64,000 nucleotides of DNA from Cellulosimicrobium marinum. Lineage in GTDB: Bacteria; Actinomycetota; Actinomycetes; Actinomycetales; Cellulomonadaceae. The DNA lies in assembly GCF_020551945.1 (NCBI RefSeq), contig NZ_JAJBZH010000002.1:124001-188000 (forward strand), given 5' to 3'. A model generated the notes under the pieces. It had not been told where the DNA came from and made no database searches. It saw only the letters and a list, made by a program, of their open reading frames with translations. Below, piece by piece: positions 34,332 to 42,649 of the stretch (the stretch's first letter is position 1; each line of letters begins with the position of its first letter). The translations under genes were made by a program, and so were the position numbers.

Positions 34332-34777
34332 GACGTCGCACCCCGCTGCTGGCGCTCGCGGGCGTCGTCGCGGCCGGCGGGGCCGTGGGCACCACGGTCC
34401 GTGCGGCCCTGGAGTCGGCCTGGCCCGCGGCGGACGGCACCTGGCCCTGGACGACGTTCGCGATCAACGTCGTGGGGTCGTTCGTCCTGGGCGCGCTCCT
34501 GGAGACGCTGGTGCGCTCCGGCCCGGACGAGGGCCGACGCCGCGCCGTCCGGCTCGGGTGCGGCACCGGCGTGCTGGGCGGGTTCACCACGTACAGCACG
34601 TTCGTCGTGGAGGTGGAACGCCTCGCCGCCGGGGGCGACGTCGCGCTGGGCGTCGCGTACGCGGCGACGAGCGTCGTGCTCGGCGTGGTCGCGGCCGTCG
34701 CGGGCATCGTGTCGGCCGGGGCGGTCGCGCGACGCCGGGAGGCCGGGCCTCGTCGCACGGGACGGGGCCGCCCGTGA
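34319..34777 (+). CDS. crcB: Fluoride exporter CrcB/Fluc, subunit 1
   Basis: 152 residues with four transmembrane helices. Fluc hallmarks are TFAINVVGSFVLG (the conserved Asn) and TGVLGGFTTYSTFVVE (the Phe box and TYSTF). Actinobacteria often encode two tandem Fluc proteins that form a heterodimer with antiparallel topology, as here. The GTG at 34319 overlaps the stress-protein gene and its stop overlaps the second subunit by 4 bp. Confidence 0.92.
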   Translation: MGALRRRTPLLALAGVVAAGGAVGTTVRAALESAWPAADGTWPWTTFAINVVGSFVLGALLETLVRSGPDEGRRRAVRLGCGTGVLGGFTTYSTFVVEVERLAAGGDVALGVAYAATSVVLGVVAAVAGIVSAGAVARRREAGPRRTGRGRP

Positions 34778-35151
34778 GCGCGCTCGCCTGGGTCGCGGTC
34801 GCCCTCGGCGGGGGCCTCGGCGCGGCGGCCCGCTTCCTCCTCGACACGGGGGTGCAGCGCCGCAACCGCTGGTCGACGCCGCTCGGCACCCTCGTCGTCA
34901 ACGTCACCGCGTGCTTCGCCCTCGGCCTCCTTACCGGGTGGGGCCTGTCTCACCCCGCCCCGCCGGGCGGCGTCGTCGTCCCCGCCCTCGGCGTCGGCTT
35001 CCTCGGCGGGTTCTCCACGTTCAGCACCGCGAGCGTCGAAGCCGCCCGCCTGCTGCTCGCCGGACGACCCCTCGCCGCCGTGCTCCACCCGCTCGGCATG
35101 CTGCTCGCCGGACTCACCGCCGCCGTCGTCGGCATCGCGCTCACCGCCTGA
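34774..35151 (+). CDS. crcB: Fluoride exporter CrcB/Fluc, subunit 2
   Basis: 125 residues with four transmembrane helices. Conserved elements are GAAARFLLDTGVQ, LGTLVVNVTACFALG and GFLGGFSTFSTASVE. The GTG at 34774 overlaps the first subunit stop (GTGA). Charge distribution differs from subunit 1, which is consistent with opposite membrane orientation and a heterodimeric channel. Confidence 0.92.
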   Translation: MSALAWVAVALGGGLGAAARFLLDTGVQRRNRWSTPLGTLVVNVTACFALGLLTGWGLSHPAPPGGVVVPALGVGFLGGFSTFSTASVEAARLLLAGRPLAAVLHPLGMLLAGLTAAVVGIALTA

Positions 35152-35226
35152 GCGCAGATCTCTCCGGTTGGCGGGTAGTCCCCGAGCCGGGGCCGCGCAG
35201 CGCGTGCGGCGAACACCGAGGGGCCG

Positions 35227-35577
35227 CGGCTGTACTGGTCGGTCGGGCGCGACCTCCTCGAACGGCAACGTACGGCGGGTCGGGGCGGCAAGGCCGTCAT
35301 GTCGCTGGTCGCGGACCTGCAGCGCAAGACTCCCGACCAGCGCGGCTGGGCACGTCGAACCTGCACGGCCCGCGAGGAGCGCGACTGGTACGCCGCGAGT
35401 GCCGCCGAGTACGTGTGGTCGCGTGCGGTGCTCGCGGAGGCCGGGATCGTCGAGCCGGTCCCCGTGAGCTACCGCGCGCTCGGTGCACGTCTCGCCGAGA
35501 CGGCGCGCGCGCTGGACACGAGCGACGCGGCGTGGGACCGCCGGCTCGTGGCGATCAAGCGGATCGCGGAGTCCTGA
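35227..35577 (+). pseudogene. Chimeric scar: DUF1016 fragment joined to an ArsR gene end
   Basis: One open frame reads RLYWSVGRDLLERQRTAGRG, then VADLQRKTPDQRGWARRTC, which is the N-terminal DUF1016 (YhcG/PDDEXK nuclease-associated) domain. After about 25 residues of unrelated sequence it continues, in frame, as VLAEAGIVEPVPVSYRALGA and RLAETARALDTSDAAWDRRL to IKRIAES-stop. That second half is a close copy of the ArsR gene end at 29277, lacking a few codons. No ribosome binding site or plausible start precedes it. The rest of 35152-35924 shows no gene. Confidence 0.7.
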
Positions 35578-35606
35578 CCCGGCGTTTCGTCGAACGCTGC
35601 ACAGAC

Positions 35607-35642
35607 GGCCGAGAGATGCACCGCGGAGTGCATCTCTCGGCC
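35607..35642. repeat. Second copy of the GGCCGAGAGATGC hairpin
   Basis: GGCCGAGAGATGCACCGC followed by GGAGTGCATCTCTCGGCC forms a near-perfect palindrome. It has the same outer 13 bp as the hairpin at 29326-29361 and the same position, just after an ArsR 3' end. The 200-bp unit (ArsR end plus hairpin) is therefore duplicated 6.3 kb apart in the same orientation. Confidence 0.75.
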
Positions 35643-35924
35643 GTTTGTGCGTCACTCGCGGGCCGCGCGTCAGGCGGTCATCGAGGACGAGCTCGACCAG
35701 CGGATCTGATTCACAGCTGCTCTGACCAGTGCAGACAGGCTCGTCCTCGTCGCCCTGCCCGTGTGTCTCGCGTTCATCCTCGGTCTCGATACCAGCCACG
35801 AGATGTGAGAGACGCGTTCGGCGACCTGTGCCGCACGCCCCCTAACCCCACGGCTCGATGCCGGGACGTAGCGTCTCAACCTCTCGGACGGGTCGTGCGT
35901 TGTCCTGGATGATCGGGAGGGTCA

Positions 35925-36485
35925 ATGGTGGAGGTGCGGGTGGAGCAGGGGGCCGGGTCGGGCATCGTCGAGGTCGAGGCGTTGCTTCCGCTCGCGGTGA
36001 CCGACCGGTCTCCGGCGGTCGAGTTCGAGGCGTTCGTGCGCGACTCGGGAAGAGCGCTGGCCACGACGGCGTACCTGCTGGTCGGTGACCGGCATCGGGC
36101 CGAGGAACTGACGCAGCAGGCCTCCGAGCGCGTGTGGCGGGCCTGGGAACGGGCACGGCAGGACCCGCTTCCGTACGCGCGGCGGGTGTTGGTGAACCTG
36201 CGGGTCGATCACTGGCGCCGACGGCGGCGCGAACGTCTCGTCGACGTCGTGCCCGAGCGCGCGCACGCGGCGGGAGACGACGCCGTGGTCCTGCGCGACG
36301 AGCTCGTGCGTGCGCTGATGACCCTGCCTCCGCGCCAACGCCGGATCGTCGTGCTGCGTCACCTGCTGGACCTGTCGGTCGAGCAGGTCAGTGTCGAGCT
36401 GGGCGTCACGCCTGGCACCGTCAAGGCTTCCGCGTCCCGCGGCCTTGCCGCGTTGCGCGTCGTGCTAGGAGAGGAGCACACGTGA
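35925..36485 (+). CDS. SigE-family ECF sigma factor
   Basis: 186 residues. Region 2 (FEAFVRDSGRALATTAYLLV, GDRHRAEELTQQASERVWRA) and region 4 (LPPRQRRIVVLRHLLDLSVE, QVSVELGVTPGTVKASASRG) match the SigE group of Streptomyces-type ECF factors. The ATG at 35925 follows GGGAGG. The stop overlaps the next gene (GTGA), whose product has the layout of a cognate membrane partner. Confidence 0.88.
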   Translation: MVEVRVEQGAGSGIVEVEALLPLAVTDRSPAVEFEAFVRDSGRALATTAYLLVGDRHRAEELTQQASERVWRAWERARQDPLPYARRVLVNLRVDHWRRRRRERLVDVVPERAHAAGDDAVVLRDELVRALMTLPPRQRRIVVLRHLLDLSVEQVSVELGVTPGTVKASASRGLAALRVVLGEEHT

Positions 36486-37165
36486 ACGACGACGACCTCG
36501 CCGCTGCGCTGCGCGGCCGACTGCACGCGGCGCCTTTCGATCCCGAGCTCGACCCTGCTGAGGTCCTCACCCGCGCCCGGCGTGCCCGCACGCGCCGCCG
36601 AGTCGGCCTGGTGACGGGGTCCGCTGTGGCGTTGGCCGCTGTGGCTGCCCTCGTCCTGCCAATAGCGCTCGGGTCGTCGAGAACGGACCCGAGTGACCGC
36701 CCGGACCTTGTTGTGCCCGCGAGCCCGCGCGACCTTCCGAGCACCGACCCCAGGTCGGGCGCCTCAGAACAGTCCACCCCCGAGCGCGACACGAACGGCA
36801 TCCGGGTCTGTGAGAGCTACGGAACGCAGAGAGGGAGCACCGCGACCCGGCACGAGCCCGACGGCACGACCCTAGAGATCGGAGGGCTCGAAGGCTGGTG
36901 GAACTCAATCCCCGCTGACGGGGCTGGCGGCTACCTGCCTGTCGAGGAATGGCCCCAGCAGGTCCTCGACCACCCTGCGACGGTCACCGTGGAGACTGTT
37001 GGTGGCACCGTCCTCGAGTCCGCTGATCGGCGCACGTGCGGGCCTGTCGAAGGCTACGTGCCACCGCCAACCGAGACACTGCCCGCCGACGCGATCGTCA
37101 TCCTGGATGCCGAGACGGGAGAGGTTCTCGCCGAGCAGCCGCTCAACACCCCGACCCAGCCGTAG
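36482..37165 (+). CDS. Single-pass membrane protein, possible sigma partner
   Basis: 227 residues: a ~45-residue cytoplasmic N-terminus (NDDDLAAALRGRLHAAPFDP), one transmembrane segment (VGLVTGSAVALAAVAALVLP), and an extracytoplasmic domain with two Cys (RVCESYGTQ and RRTCGPVEG). Translational coupling to the sigma factor suggests it senses an envelope signal or binds the sigma factor, but no anti-sigma motif is recognised. The GTG start overlaps the sigma stop. Confidence 0.75.
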   Translation: MNDDDLAAALRGRLHAAPFDPELDPAEVLTRARRARTRRRVGLVTGSAVALAAVAALVLPIALGSSRTDPSDRPDLVVPASPRDLPSTDPRSGASEQSTPERDTNGIRVCESYGTQRGSTATRHEPDGTTLEIGGLEGWWNSIPADGAGGYLPVEEWPQQVLDHPATVTVETVGGTVLESADRRTCGPVEGYVPPPTETLPADAIVILDAETGEVLAEQPLNTPTQP

Positions 37166-37186
37166 CAGCCACATCGAGAGGACGCC

Positions 37187-37486
37187 GTGGACCCGATCCG
37201 CAGACAACGTCGCCTGACCGCTGGCAGGTGGCTTCTGGCTCTCGGTATCGCGCTACCACTGCTCGGCCTACACGTCAGCACCTGGGAAAGGAACTACCAC
37301 GGCGGTTCGGTCTGGCACTTCGAGAACCAACGGGACCTCAGCACGGAATCGTGGAGCGAGGGCGCGATCCGCGCGAACGTGGAGTATCTGACCGTCGCCG
37401 GATCGCTTGCGCTCGTCGGACTCACACTCCTCGTCCTCGGACTGGTCGTCATAGTTCGCACGCAGCGTGACCGTAGACGTGGCTGA
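37187..37486 (+). CDS. Small two-helix membrane protein
   Basis: 99 residues with transmembrane segments near residues 14-30 (WLLALGIALPLLGLHV) and 68-90 (LALVGLTLLVLGLVVIV), separated by a polar loop (WERNYHGGSVWHFENQRDLS). It lies 21 bp after the sigma-partner gene, so it probably belongs to the same operon. The GTG at 37187 follows gagaggac. Family not recognised. Confidence 0.65.
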   Translation: MDPIRRQRRLTAGRWLLALGIALPLLGLHVSTWERNYHGGSVWHFENQRDLSTESWSEGAIRANVEYLTVAGSLALVGLTLLVLGLVVIVRTQRDRRRG

Positions 37487-37556
37487 AGCGCCGACCGAGG
37501 CATCCGGTACGTCGGCACCCTCTCCTGCCGGACTTCTGCAATGAGCGGCGAGCGCG

Positions 37557-38765
37557 ATGGACGTCGAAGTCCCGCCAGCCGGTGTGCACGACCCGCCCGT
37601 CCACGGCAGAGTCGACCGCGTGGGTGCACCGAGCCACCGCGCGCTCAACCGTGCGACGCTCGCCCGCCAGCAGCTGCTCGCGCGGGCCGACTCGCCCGTG
37701 CCCGACGTGGTGCGGCGCGTCGTCGCGCTCCAGGCCCAGCACCCCGCTTCCCCGTACGTGGCGCTGTGGAACCGTGTCGCCGGGTTCGACCCGGCGGACC
37801 TCGACGCGGCGATCGCTGACCGTGGCGTCGTCAAGGGCTCGCTCCTGCGGGTGGCGCTGCACCTCGTCCACGGCGACGACTACGCGACCGTGCACACCGC
37901 GATGCAGCCCACGTTGCGCGGGTCGCGCCTGCACGACCCCCGGTTCGCGGTGAGCGGCATCTCGATCGACGAGGCGCACGCGCTCGTCCCGGACCTGCTG
38001 GCGTTCGCCGCCACGCCGCGCAGCGCCGCGGAGCTGGAGGCGTGGGTGGACGAGCGCGTCCCGGACGTGCCGCGCGGGGCGTGGTGGGCCCTGCGCACGT
38101 TCGCGCCGCTGCACCACGTGCCCACGGGTGGCCCCTGGGGGTTCGGGACCCGGACGACGTTCGTCGCCGCGGGCACCCCCGCGCTCCCGCGGGACACGAC
38201 CGCGCCCGACGCCGCCCTCGCCGACCTGGTCCTGCGGTACCTGTCGGCGTTCGGACCGGCGACCGTGCCCGACGTCGCGCAGTTCGCCCTCGTGCCCCGC
38301 GCCCGGGTGCGTGCCGCGGTCGCGACGCTCGGCGACGCCGTCGACCGGTTTCCCGGTCCGGACGGCGGGGAACTCCTCGACGTGCCGGGCGCACCCCTGC
38401 CCGACGAGGACGTCCCCGCACCGCCGCGACTCCTGGGGATGTGGGACGAGACGCTGCTCGCGTACGCCGACCGGTCGCGCGTCCTGCCCCCGGACCTGCG
38501 CCCCCTCGTCACGCGGTCCAACGGCGACGTCCTCGCGACCGCGCTCGTCGACGGGTACGTCGCCGGGGTCTGGCGGACCGTCGACCAGGCCGTGGAGGTC
38601 ACCACCTACCGGCCCGTGCCCGACGCCGCGTGGCCCGCCCTGGAGGATGAGGCCCGGTCTCTCGTCGCGTTCCTCGCCGACCGGGACCCGCACGTGTTCT
38701 CCCGGTACGGGCACTGGTGGGACAAGCTCCCACCCGGCGAGGTCCGCACGATCGGGAGCGGCTGA
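37557..38765 (+). CDS. AlkZ-like winged-helix protein (HTH_42)
   Basis: About 402 residues of the winged helix DNA-binding / AlkZ family. Some members unhook interstrand crosslinks as DNA glycosylases. The family's QxQ motif is visible as ALQAQHPASPY, near residue 58. Other landmarks are VVKGSLLRVALHLVHGDDYA and the C-terminal MWDETLLAYADRSRVLP. The first ~25 residues before SHRALNRATLARQQLLA are not conserved-looking, so a later GTG start is possible. With the two AlkD-type genes it gives three alkylation-repair candidates in this window. Confidence 0.82.
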   Translation: MDVEVPPAGVHDPPVHGRVDRVGAPSHRALNRATLARQQLLARADSPVPDVVRRVVALQAQHPASPYVALWNRVAGFDPADLDAAIADRGVVKGSLLRVALHLVHGDDYATVHTAMQPTLRGSRLHDPRFAVSGISIDEAHALVPDLLAFAATPRSAAELEAWVDERVPDVPRGAWWALRTFAPLHHVPTGGPWGFGTRTTFVAAGTPALPRDTTAPDAALADLVLRYLSAFGPATVPDVAQFALVPRARVRAAVATLGDAVDRFPGPDGGELLDVPGAPLPDEDVPAPPRLLGMWDETLLAYADRSRVLPPDLRPLVTRSNGDVLATALVDGYVAGVWRTVDQAVEVTTYRPVPDAAWPALEDEARSLVAFLADRDPHVFSRYGHWWDKLPPGEVRTIGSG

Positions 38766-38792
38766 CCGCCTGGAGGTCGCTACGGTGGGGCG

Positions 38793-39224
38793 ATGCCGAC
38801 CGTGAAGCAGGTCCAGGTCACCTTCGACTGCGCGGAGCCGGTGCGTGTCGCCCGGTTCTGGTGCGACGTGCTGGGGTATGAGGTCCCGGTGCCGGAGGGA
38901 TTCGGGTCGTGGGACGCGTTCGACGCCGCGCAGCCCGCCGGGGAGCAAGGGTCGTGGTGCGTCGCGCAGGATCCCACGGGCGCCGGGCCTCGGTTCTTCT
39001 TCCAGCGCGTCCCGGAGGGCAAGGTCGCGAAGAACCGGGTGCACGTGGACGTGCGCGCGGGCGCGGGCCTCGTCGGTGACGAGCGGCTGGCGACGCTGCG
39101 CGCGGAGAGCGCGCGCCTCGTGGCGCCCGGGGCGACGGAGCTGCGGGTGATGGAGGCCGACGGCGAGGAGGAGTCCTGCATCGTCATGCAGGACGTCGAG
39201 GGGAACGAGTTCTGCCTCGACTGA
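38793..39224 (+). CDS. VOC-superfamily protein
   Basis: 143 residues with a glyoxalase/dioxygenase fold of the 'glyoxalase-like domain' type: QVTFDCAEPVRVARFWCDVL at the start, KNRVHVDVRAGAG in the middle and VMQDVEGNEFCLD at the end. His and Glu candidates for the metal site are in VHVDV and GNEF. Substrate unknown. The ATG at 38793 has only a weak ribosome binding site. Confidence 0.8.
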   Translation: MPTVKQVQVTFDCAEPVRVARFWCDVLGYEVPVPEGFGSWDAFDAAQPAGEQGSWCVAQDPTGAGPRFFFQRVPEGKVAKNRVHVDVRAGAGLVGDERLATLRAESARLVAPGATELRVMEADGEEESCIVMQDVEGNEFCLD

Positions 39225-39258
39225 GACGTCGGGCCGTGTCGTGCAGCATCATCGGACC

Positions 39259-39933
39259 ATGCCGACGAAGCCCACGACCGAGCCGCCCGTGCTCGACCCG
39301 GTCGTCCTCGCGTCCGGTCTCACCGTGGGGGACCGGTACGACCTGGAGGACGACGCCGACCTGGAGGGGTTCGCGTTCGCCGACCTCGACCTCGACGTGC
39401 TCGCCCTGCGCGACGCGAGCGTGCTCGGGTCGCGGTTCGACGCGGTCCGTGCCGACGAGGCGGAGCTGCGCGGCGTCACCCTCACCGAGGTGGTCCTGGA
39501 CCGTCTCGACGTCCCGGTGCTGCGGGGGGTGCGGGGCCGGTGGCGCGACGTCGAGGTGCGCGGTGCGCGGCTGGGCTCGGCGGAGGTCTACGAGTCGACG
39601 TGGGACGGCGTGCACCTCGTGGGGTGCAAGCTCGGGTACGTGAACCTGCGCGGCGCGTCGCTCCAGGACGTCGCGTTCACCGACTGCACCATCGACGAGC
39701 TCGACCTCGTGCAGGCGCGGGCGACGCGTGTCGCGTTCGCGGGGACGCGGGTGCGGCGCCTCGACGTGCAGGCGTCGACCCTCGCGCACGTGGACCTGCG
39801 CGGCGCGGACCTCGACGACCTCGCCGGCGTCGGCTCCCTGCGCGGCGCGACGATCGGCCCGGAGCAGCTCGCCCGCCTCGCCGGTCTGCTCGCGGACGAC
39901 CTCGGCATCGTCGTCGCGGAGGGCACGGCATGA
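39259..39933 (+). CDS. Pentapeptide-repeat protein
   Basis: 224 residues with degenerate A(D/N)LxX repeats, for example LEGFAFADLDLDVLALRDAS, LVGCKLGYVNLRGASLQDVA and STLAHVDLRGADLDDLAGVG, forming a right-handed beta-helix. Some relatives mimic DNA and protect gyrase; nothing here proves that role. The ATG at 39259 was preferred to a GTG at 39241. Its stop overlaps the next gene by 4 bp, so it is translated with the LhgO-like oxidase. Confidence 0.82.
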   Translation: MPTKPTTEPPVLDPVVLASGLTVGDRYDLEDDADLEGFAFADLDLDVLALRDASVLGSRFDAVRADEAELRGVTLTEVVLDRLDVPVLRGVRGRWRDVEVRGARLGSAEVYESTWDGVHLVGCKLGYVNLRGASLQDVAFTDCTIDELDLVQARATRVAFAGTRVRRLDVQASTLAHVDLRGADLDDLAGVGSLRGATIGPEQLARLAGLLADDLGIVVAEGTA

Positions 39934-41135
39934 GCGGCCTCGGGACGGTCGGGGTGGTCGGGGGCGGCATCGTCGGTCTCGCCGTGGCGCGGGAGGTGGT
40001 CCGACGGCGCCCGGGGACGCGCGTCGTCGTCGTCGAGAAGGAGGACCGCCTCGGCGCCCATCAGACGGGGCACAACTCCGGGGTCGTGCACGCCGGGATC
40101 TACTACCGGCCCGGCAGCCTCAAGGCGACGCTGTGCACGCGCGGCCGTGCCCTGCTGCGCGACTACGCGGCCGAGCACGGCGTCCCGTACGACGAGTGCG
40201 GCAAGCTCGTCGTCGCGGTCGACCCGGACGAGACCGACCGCTTCGACGCCCTGGAGCGCACGGCCCGCGAGAACGGCGTGCCCGGCCTGCGGCGGCTCGA
40301 CGGCGACGCGATCCGAGAGGTGGAGCCGCACGCCGTCGGCATCGCGGCCCTGCACTCGCCGCGCACCGCCATCACCGACTACGTCGCCGTGTGCCGCGCC
40401 CTCGGTGCGGAGGTCGAGGCGGCCGGCGGCGAGGTGCTGCTCTCCACCCCCGTCACCGCCGTCGGGCGCGTCGGCGGGAGGGTGGAGGTGCGCAGCGGCG
40501 ACCGGACCGTCGCCCGGGTGGACGAGCTCGTGCTGTGCGGCGGCCTCCAGTCCGACCGGCTCGGCGCGCTCGTCGGTGGTGCGCCGTCGCCGCGCATCGT
40601 GCCGTTCCGCGGCGAGTACATGACCGTGCGCCCCGACAAGCGCGAGCTCGTGCGCGGCATGGTGTACCCCGTCCCGGACCCGCGCTACCCGTTCCTCGGC
40701 GTCCACTTCACCCGGCGCGTCGGCGGCGGGCTGGAGGTCGGACCCAACGCCGTGCTCTCCCTCGACCGTGAGGGGTACGGCCGCTTCGCGGTCTCGCCGC
40801 GCGACGTCGCCCGCACCGCCGCCTGGCCCGGCGCGTGGCACATGGCCCGCGCCCACTGGCGCACGGGGGCGCGCGAGCTCCTCGGCTCCCTGTCCGTCCG
40901 GGCCTACATGCGCGCCGCCCAGCGGTACGTCCCGGAGATCGGGCCCGCCGACGTCCGACGCGCGGGCGTCGGCATCCGCGCGCAGGCCGTCGAGCGCGAC
41001 GGGACCCTCGTCGACGACTTCCGCATCGACCGCGCGCACGGCGTGACGAGCGTGCGCAACGCGCCCTCGCCCGCCGCGACGTCGAGCCTCGCCATCGCCG
41101 AGCACGTCGTGGACCGCATCCTCGACGACCTCTGA
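39930..41135 (+). CDS. lhgO: LhgO-type L-2-hydroxyglutarate oxidase
   Basis: 401 residues of the DAO flavoprotein family. The FAD-binding GGGIVGLAVAREVVRR motif is at the N-terminus, followed by the LhgO-specific HQTGHNSGVVHAGIYYRPGS and later VPFRGEYMTVRPDKRELVRG. It oxidises L-2-hydroxyglutarate to 2-oxoglutarate, feeding electrons to the membrane pool. The ATG overlaps the pentapeptide-repeat gene stop (ATGA). Length is normal. Confidence 0.9.
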   Translation: MSGLGTVGVVGGGIVGLAVAREVVRRRPGTRVVVVEKEDRLGAHQTGHNSGVVHAGIYYRPGSLKATLCTRGRALLRDYAAEHGVPYDECGKLVVAVDPDETDRFDALERTARENGVPGLRRLDGDAIREVEPHAVGIAALHSPRTAITDYVAVCRALGAEVEAAGGEVLLSTPVTAVGRVGGRVEVRSGDRTVARVDELVLCGGLQSDRLGALVGGAPSPRIVPFRGEYMTVRPDKRELVRGMVYPVPDPRYPFLGVHFTRRVGGGLEVGPNAVLSLDREGYGRFAVSPRDVARTAAWPGAWHMARAHWRTGARELLGSLSVRAYMRAAQRYVPEIGPADVRRAGVGIRAQAVERDGTLVDDFRIDRAHGVTSVRNAPSPAATSSLAIAEHVVDRILDDL

Positions 41136-41159
41136 CGGCGACGTCGCCGCAGGAGCGCG

Positions 41160-41252
41160 TCAGGCGGTGACGACGGCGATCACGAGCAGCGTCGCGACGA
41201 TCACGCCCGCGCACACGGTCAGACCCAGGATGAGCTGACGGTTCCTCCCCAT
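41160..41252 (-). CDS. Putative 30-residue membrane peptide
   Basis: MGRNRQLILGLTVCAGVIVA continues TLLVIAVVTA and stops: a basic N-terminus followed by a single 22-residue hydrophobic helix. It lies alone between lhgO and the ligase-tail array. Charge and hydrophobicity look like a real small membrane protein, but the ribosome binding site is weak and no family is known. Confidence 0.45.
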   Translation of the reverse strand: MGRNRQLILGLTVCAGVIVATLLVIAVVTA

Positions 41253-41273
41253 GCGCCCAGCCTCTCGCGTGCC

Positions 41274-41475
41274 TCAGCCCGCCGCGAGCGCACGGACCGT
41301 CGCGATCGTGTCGGCCTCTGCGGCGGACTTGTCGTCCCGGTAGCGGACGACGCGGGCGAAGCGCAGCGCCAGCCCGCCGGGGTAGCGGAAGATCGCGACA
41401 GACTCGTTGGCTGACATGTCGTCGCAATGGCCGACGACTCTGGCGAACCGTGATGTGCCTTCCTTCCGGTACCGG
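41274..41475 (-). pseudogene. Ligase 3'-end copy A, with a diverged partial repeat
   Basis: On the minus strand the frame ends [37 protein letters not shown]-stop (stop at 41274-41276). It is about 90% identical over ~95 bp to ligase copy C and clearly related to the intact ligase end. Just before it, in the same frame, comes [29 protein letters not shown], a second diverged repeat of the RFARVVxYRDDKxAAEAxTI unit. As the tail furthest from the ligase body it may be the original chromosomal gene end. Confidence 0.75.
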
Positions 41476-41481
41476 GGGCGA

Positions 41482-41747
41482 TCACGAGTTTCCAATCAAG
41501 CGCGAGCGCAGCGTGACGATGGTGTCGGCCTCGTCGGCGCGCATGTCGCCTCGGTAGCGCACCATGCGAGGTAAGCGGAGCGAGATGCCTCTCGGGAATC
41601 TGCTCGACCGCAGCGAGCCGTCGAAGGCGATCTCGACCACCTGCTCGGGCCGCACCTGCACGACGTACGACGACCCGTCCGCGCGGGGGGGGGCGACGCC
41701 AGCTCGGTGAACCGCTCGGACTGCCACGCCAGCATGGGGTCGGTCAT
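41482..41747 (-). pseudogene. Ligase 3'-end copy B, diverged and frameshifted
   Basis: Starts [17 protein letters not shown]. It shifts frame in a 9-G run at 41685-41693, then reads [60 protein letters not shown] and stop. The order matches the intact ligase C-terminus, but the sequence is much more diverged than copies A and C, as if taken from the ligase of another species. It cannot be expressed as part of a ligase here. Confidence 0.78.
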
Positions 41748-41809
41748 GCCCTAGACATCTTGCAGGCAACCGATGACATACGACCGCAATCGGTGGATAG
41801 GGTCTCGCT

Positions 41810-42115
41810 GTGACGCACGCCGACGCGCACTTCTCGATCACGAGGTCGCTGTGGGATCGGCTGTTTCCTGACATCCGTGGAGTCGCGTACCTGCTCGGCG
41901 AGTCGACGCTGACGACCCGGTTCATGCTCGCGAACGAACCGGATGAGATGAGCCTGGACCTGATCTCCTGTGCCGAAGCCGAGTGCATCGCAGACTTCTG
42001 GCAAACGCATCAGGTGTCGTACGTCGTGGAACACCTGCCGTCTCACCTTCCGCGGGTACTTCGTCCAGGCGAGCGGTGGGTGATCATGCGCCGTGAGCCA
42101 CCACTCTCTGTGTAG
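41810..42115 (+). CDS. Small protein of unknown function between ligase tails
   Basis: 101 residues from a GTG at 41810, on the strand opposite to the ligase. The GC content and codon use are distinctly lower than in neighbouring genes, a sign of transfer. The sequence ([54 protein letters not shown]) is a compact acidic alpha/beta-looking protein, with no family I recognise. It is flanked by ligase-tail copies B and C, as if carried in as cargo. An immunity-type role is possible but unproven. Confidence 0.62.
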   Translation: MTHADAHFSITRSLWDRLFPDIRGVAYLLGESTLTTRFMLANEPDEMSLDLISCAEAECIADFWQTHQVSYVVEHLPSHLPRVLRPGERWVIMRREPPLSV

Positions 42116-42138
42116 GCGGACCCTGGAGCGCTGAACGA

Positions 42139-42382
42139 GCGGTCCGTCGCGATCGTGTCGGCCTCGGCGGCGGACTTGTCGTCCCGATAGTGGACGACGC
42201 GGGCGAAGCGCAGTGCCAGCCCGCCGGGGTAGCGGGTGGAGCGCTGCAGCCCGTCGAACGCGATCTCCACGACCTGCTCGGGGCGCACGTGCACCACGTG
42301 CCCCTCGCGGTGCGTCTCGAGCTGCTGGAAGCGCTCCGTCTGCCAGGCGAGCATCTCGTCGGTTATTCCCTTGAACGTCTTC
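42139..42382 (-). pseudogene. Ligase 3'-end copy C, mosaic
   Basis: The upstream part (about 42217-42362) is identical over roughly 145 bp to the intact ligase gene at about 42757-42902 ([20 protein letters not shown] and on). The downstream part (42139-42216) instead matches copy A ([18 protein letters not shown]), not the intact end ([18 protein letters not shown]). Homology to the intact gene stops abruptly at 42382. A mosaic of this kind is what recombination between two ligase ends would leave. Confidence 0.82.
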
Positions 42383-42394
42383 CGGGGAACGAAA

Positions 42395-42637
42395 TCACGA
42401 AGGCGGCCTGGTTGCTTCTACGAGTTCGTCCCAGAGTCCAGTGCCGCCGTTGGCTTGACTGTAGGAACCGAAGTCGACGAACGCCGCGGAACCAATGACT
42501 GCCCCGTCGGACCACAAAGCCTCGCACTCGTCACACACCTGCACAAGTTCGTTCGTGGAGCGGAGGCGATACGTCGATACGTCGCCCTGACCACACCGAG
42601 GGCAGGTGCGGACGAACTCTTCAGCGGACCTGGGCAT
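42395..42637 (-). CDS. Small zinc-ribbon protein between ligase tails
   Basis: 80 residues with two CxxC pairs ([11 protein letters not shown] and [10 protein letters not shown]) that should bind one zinc. The rest ([30 protein letters not shown]) is acidic. GC is lower than in the flanking ligase sequence. It starts 13 bp after the intact ligase stop and ends 13 bp before copy C, exactly filling the gap between two ligase tails. Function unknown; similar small zinc-ribbon proteins are scattered in actinobacteria. Confidence 0.68.
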   Translation of the reverse strand: MPRSAEEFVRTCPRCGQGDVSTYRLRSTNELVQVCDECEALWSDGAVIGSAAFVDFGSYSQANGGTGLWDELVEATRPPS

Positions 42638-42649
42638 GGGCGGATCGTT

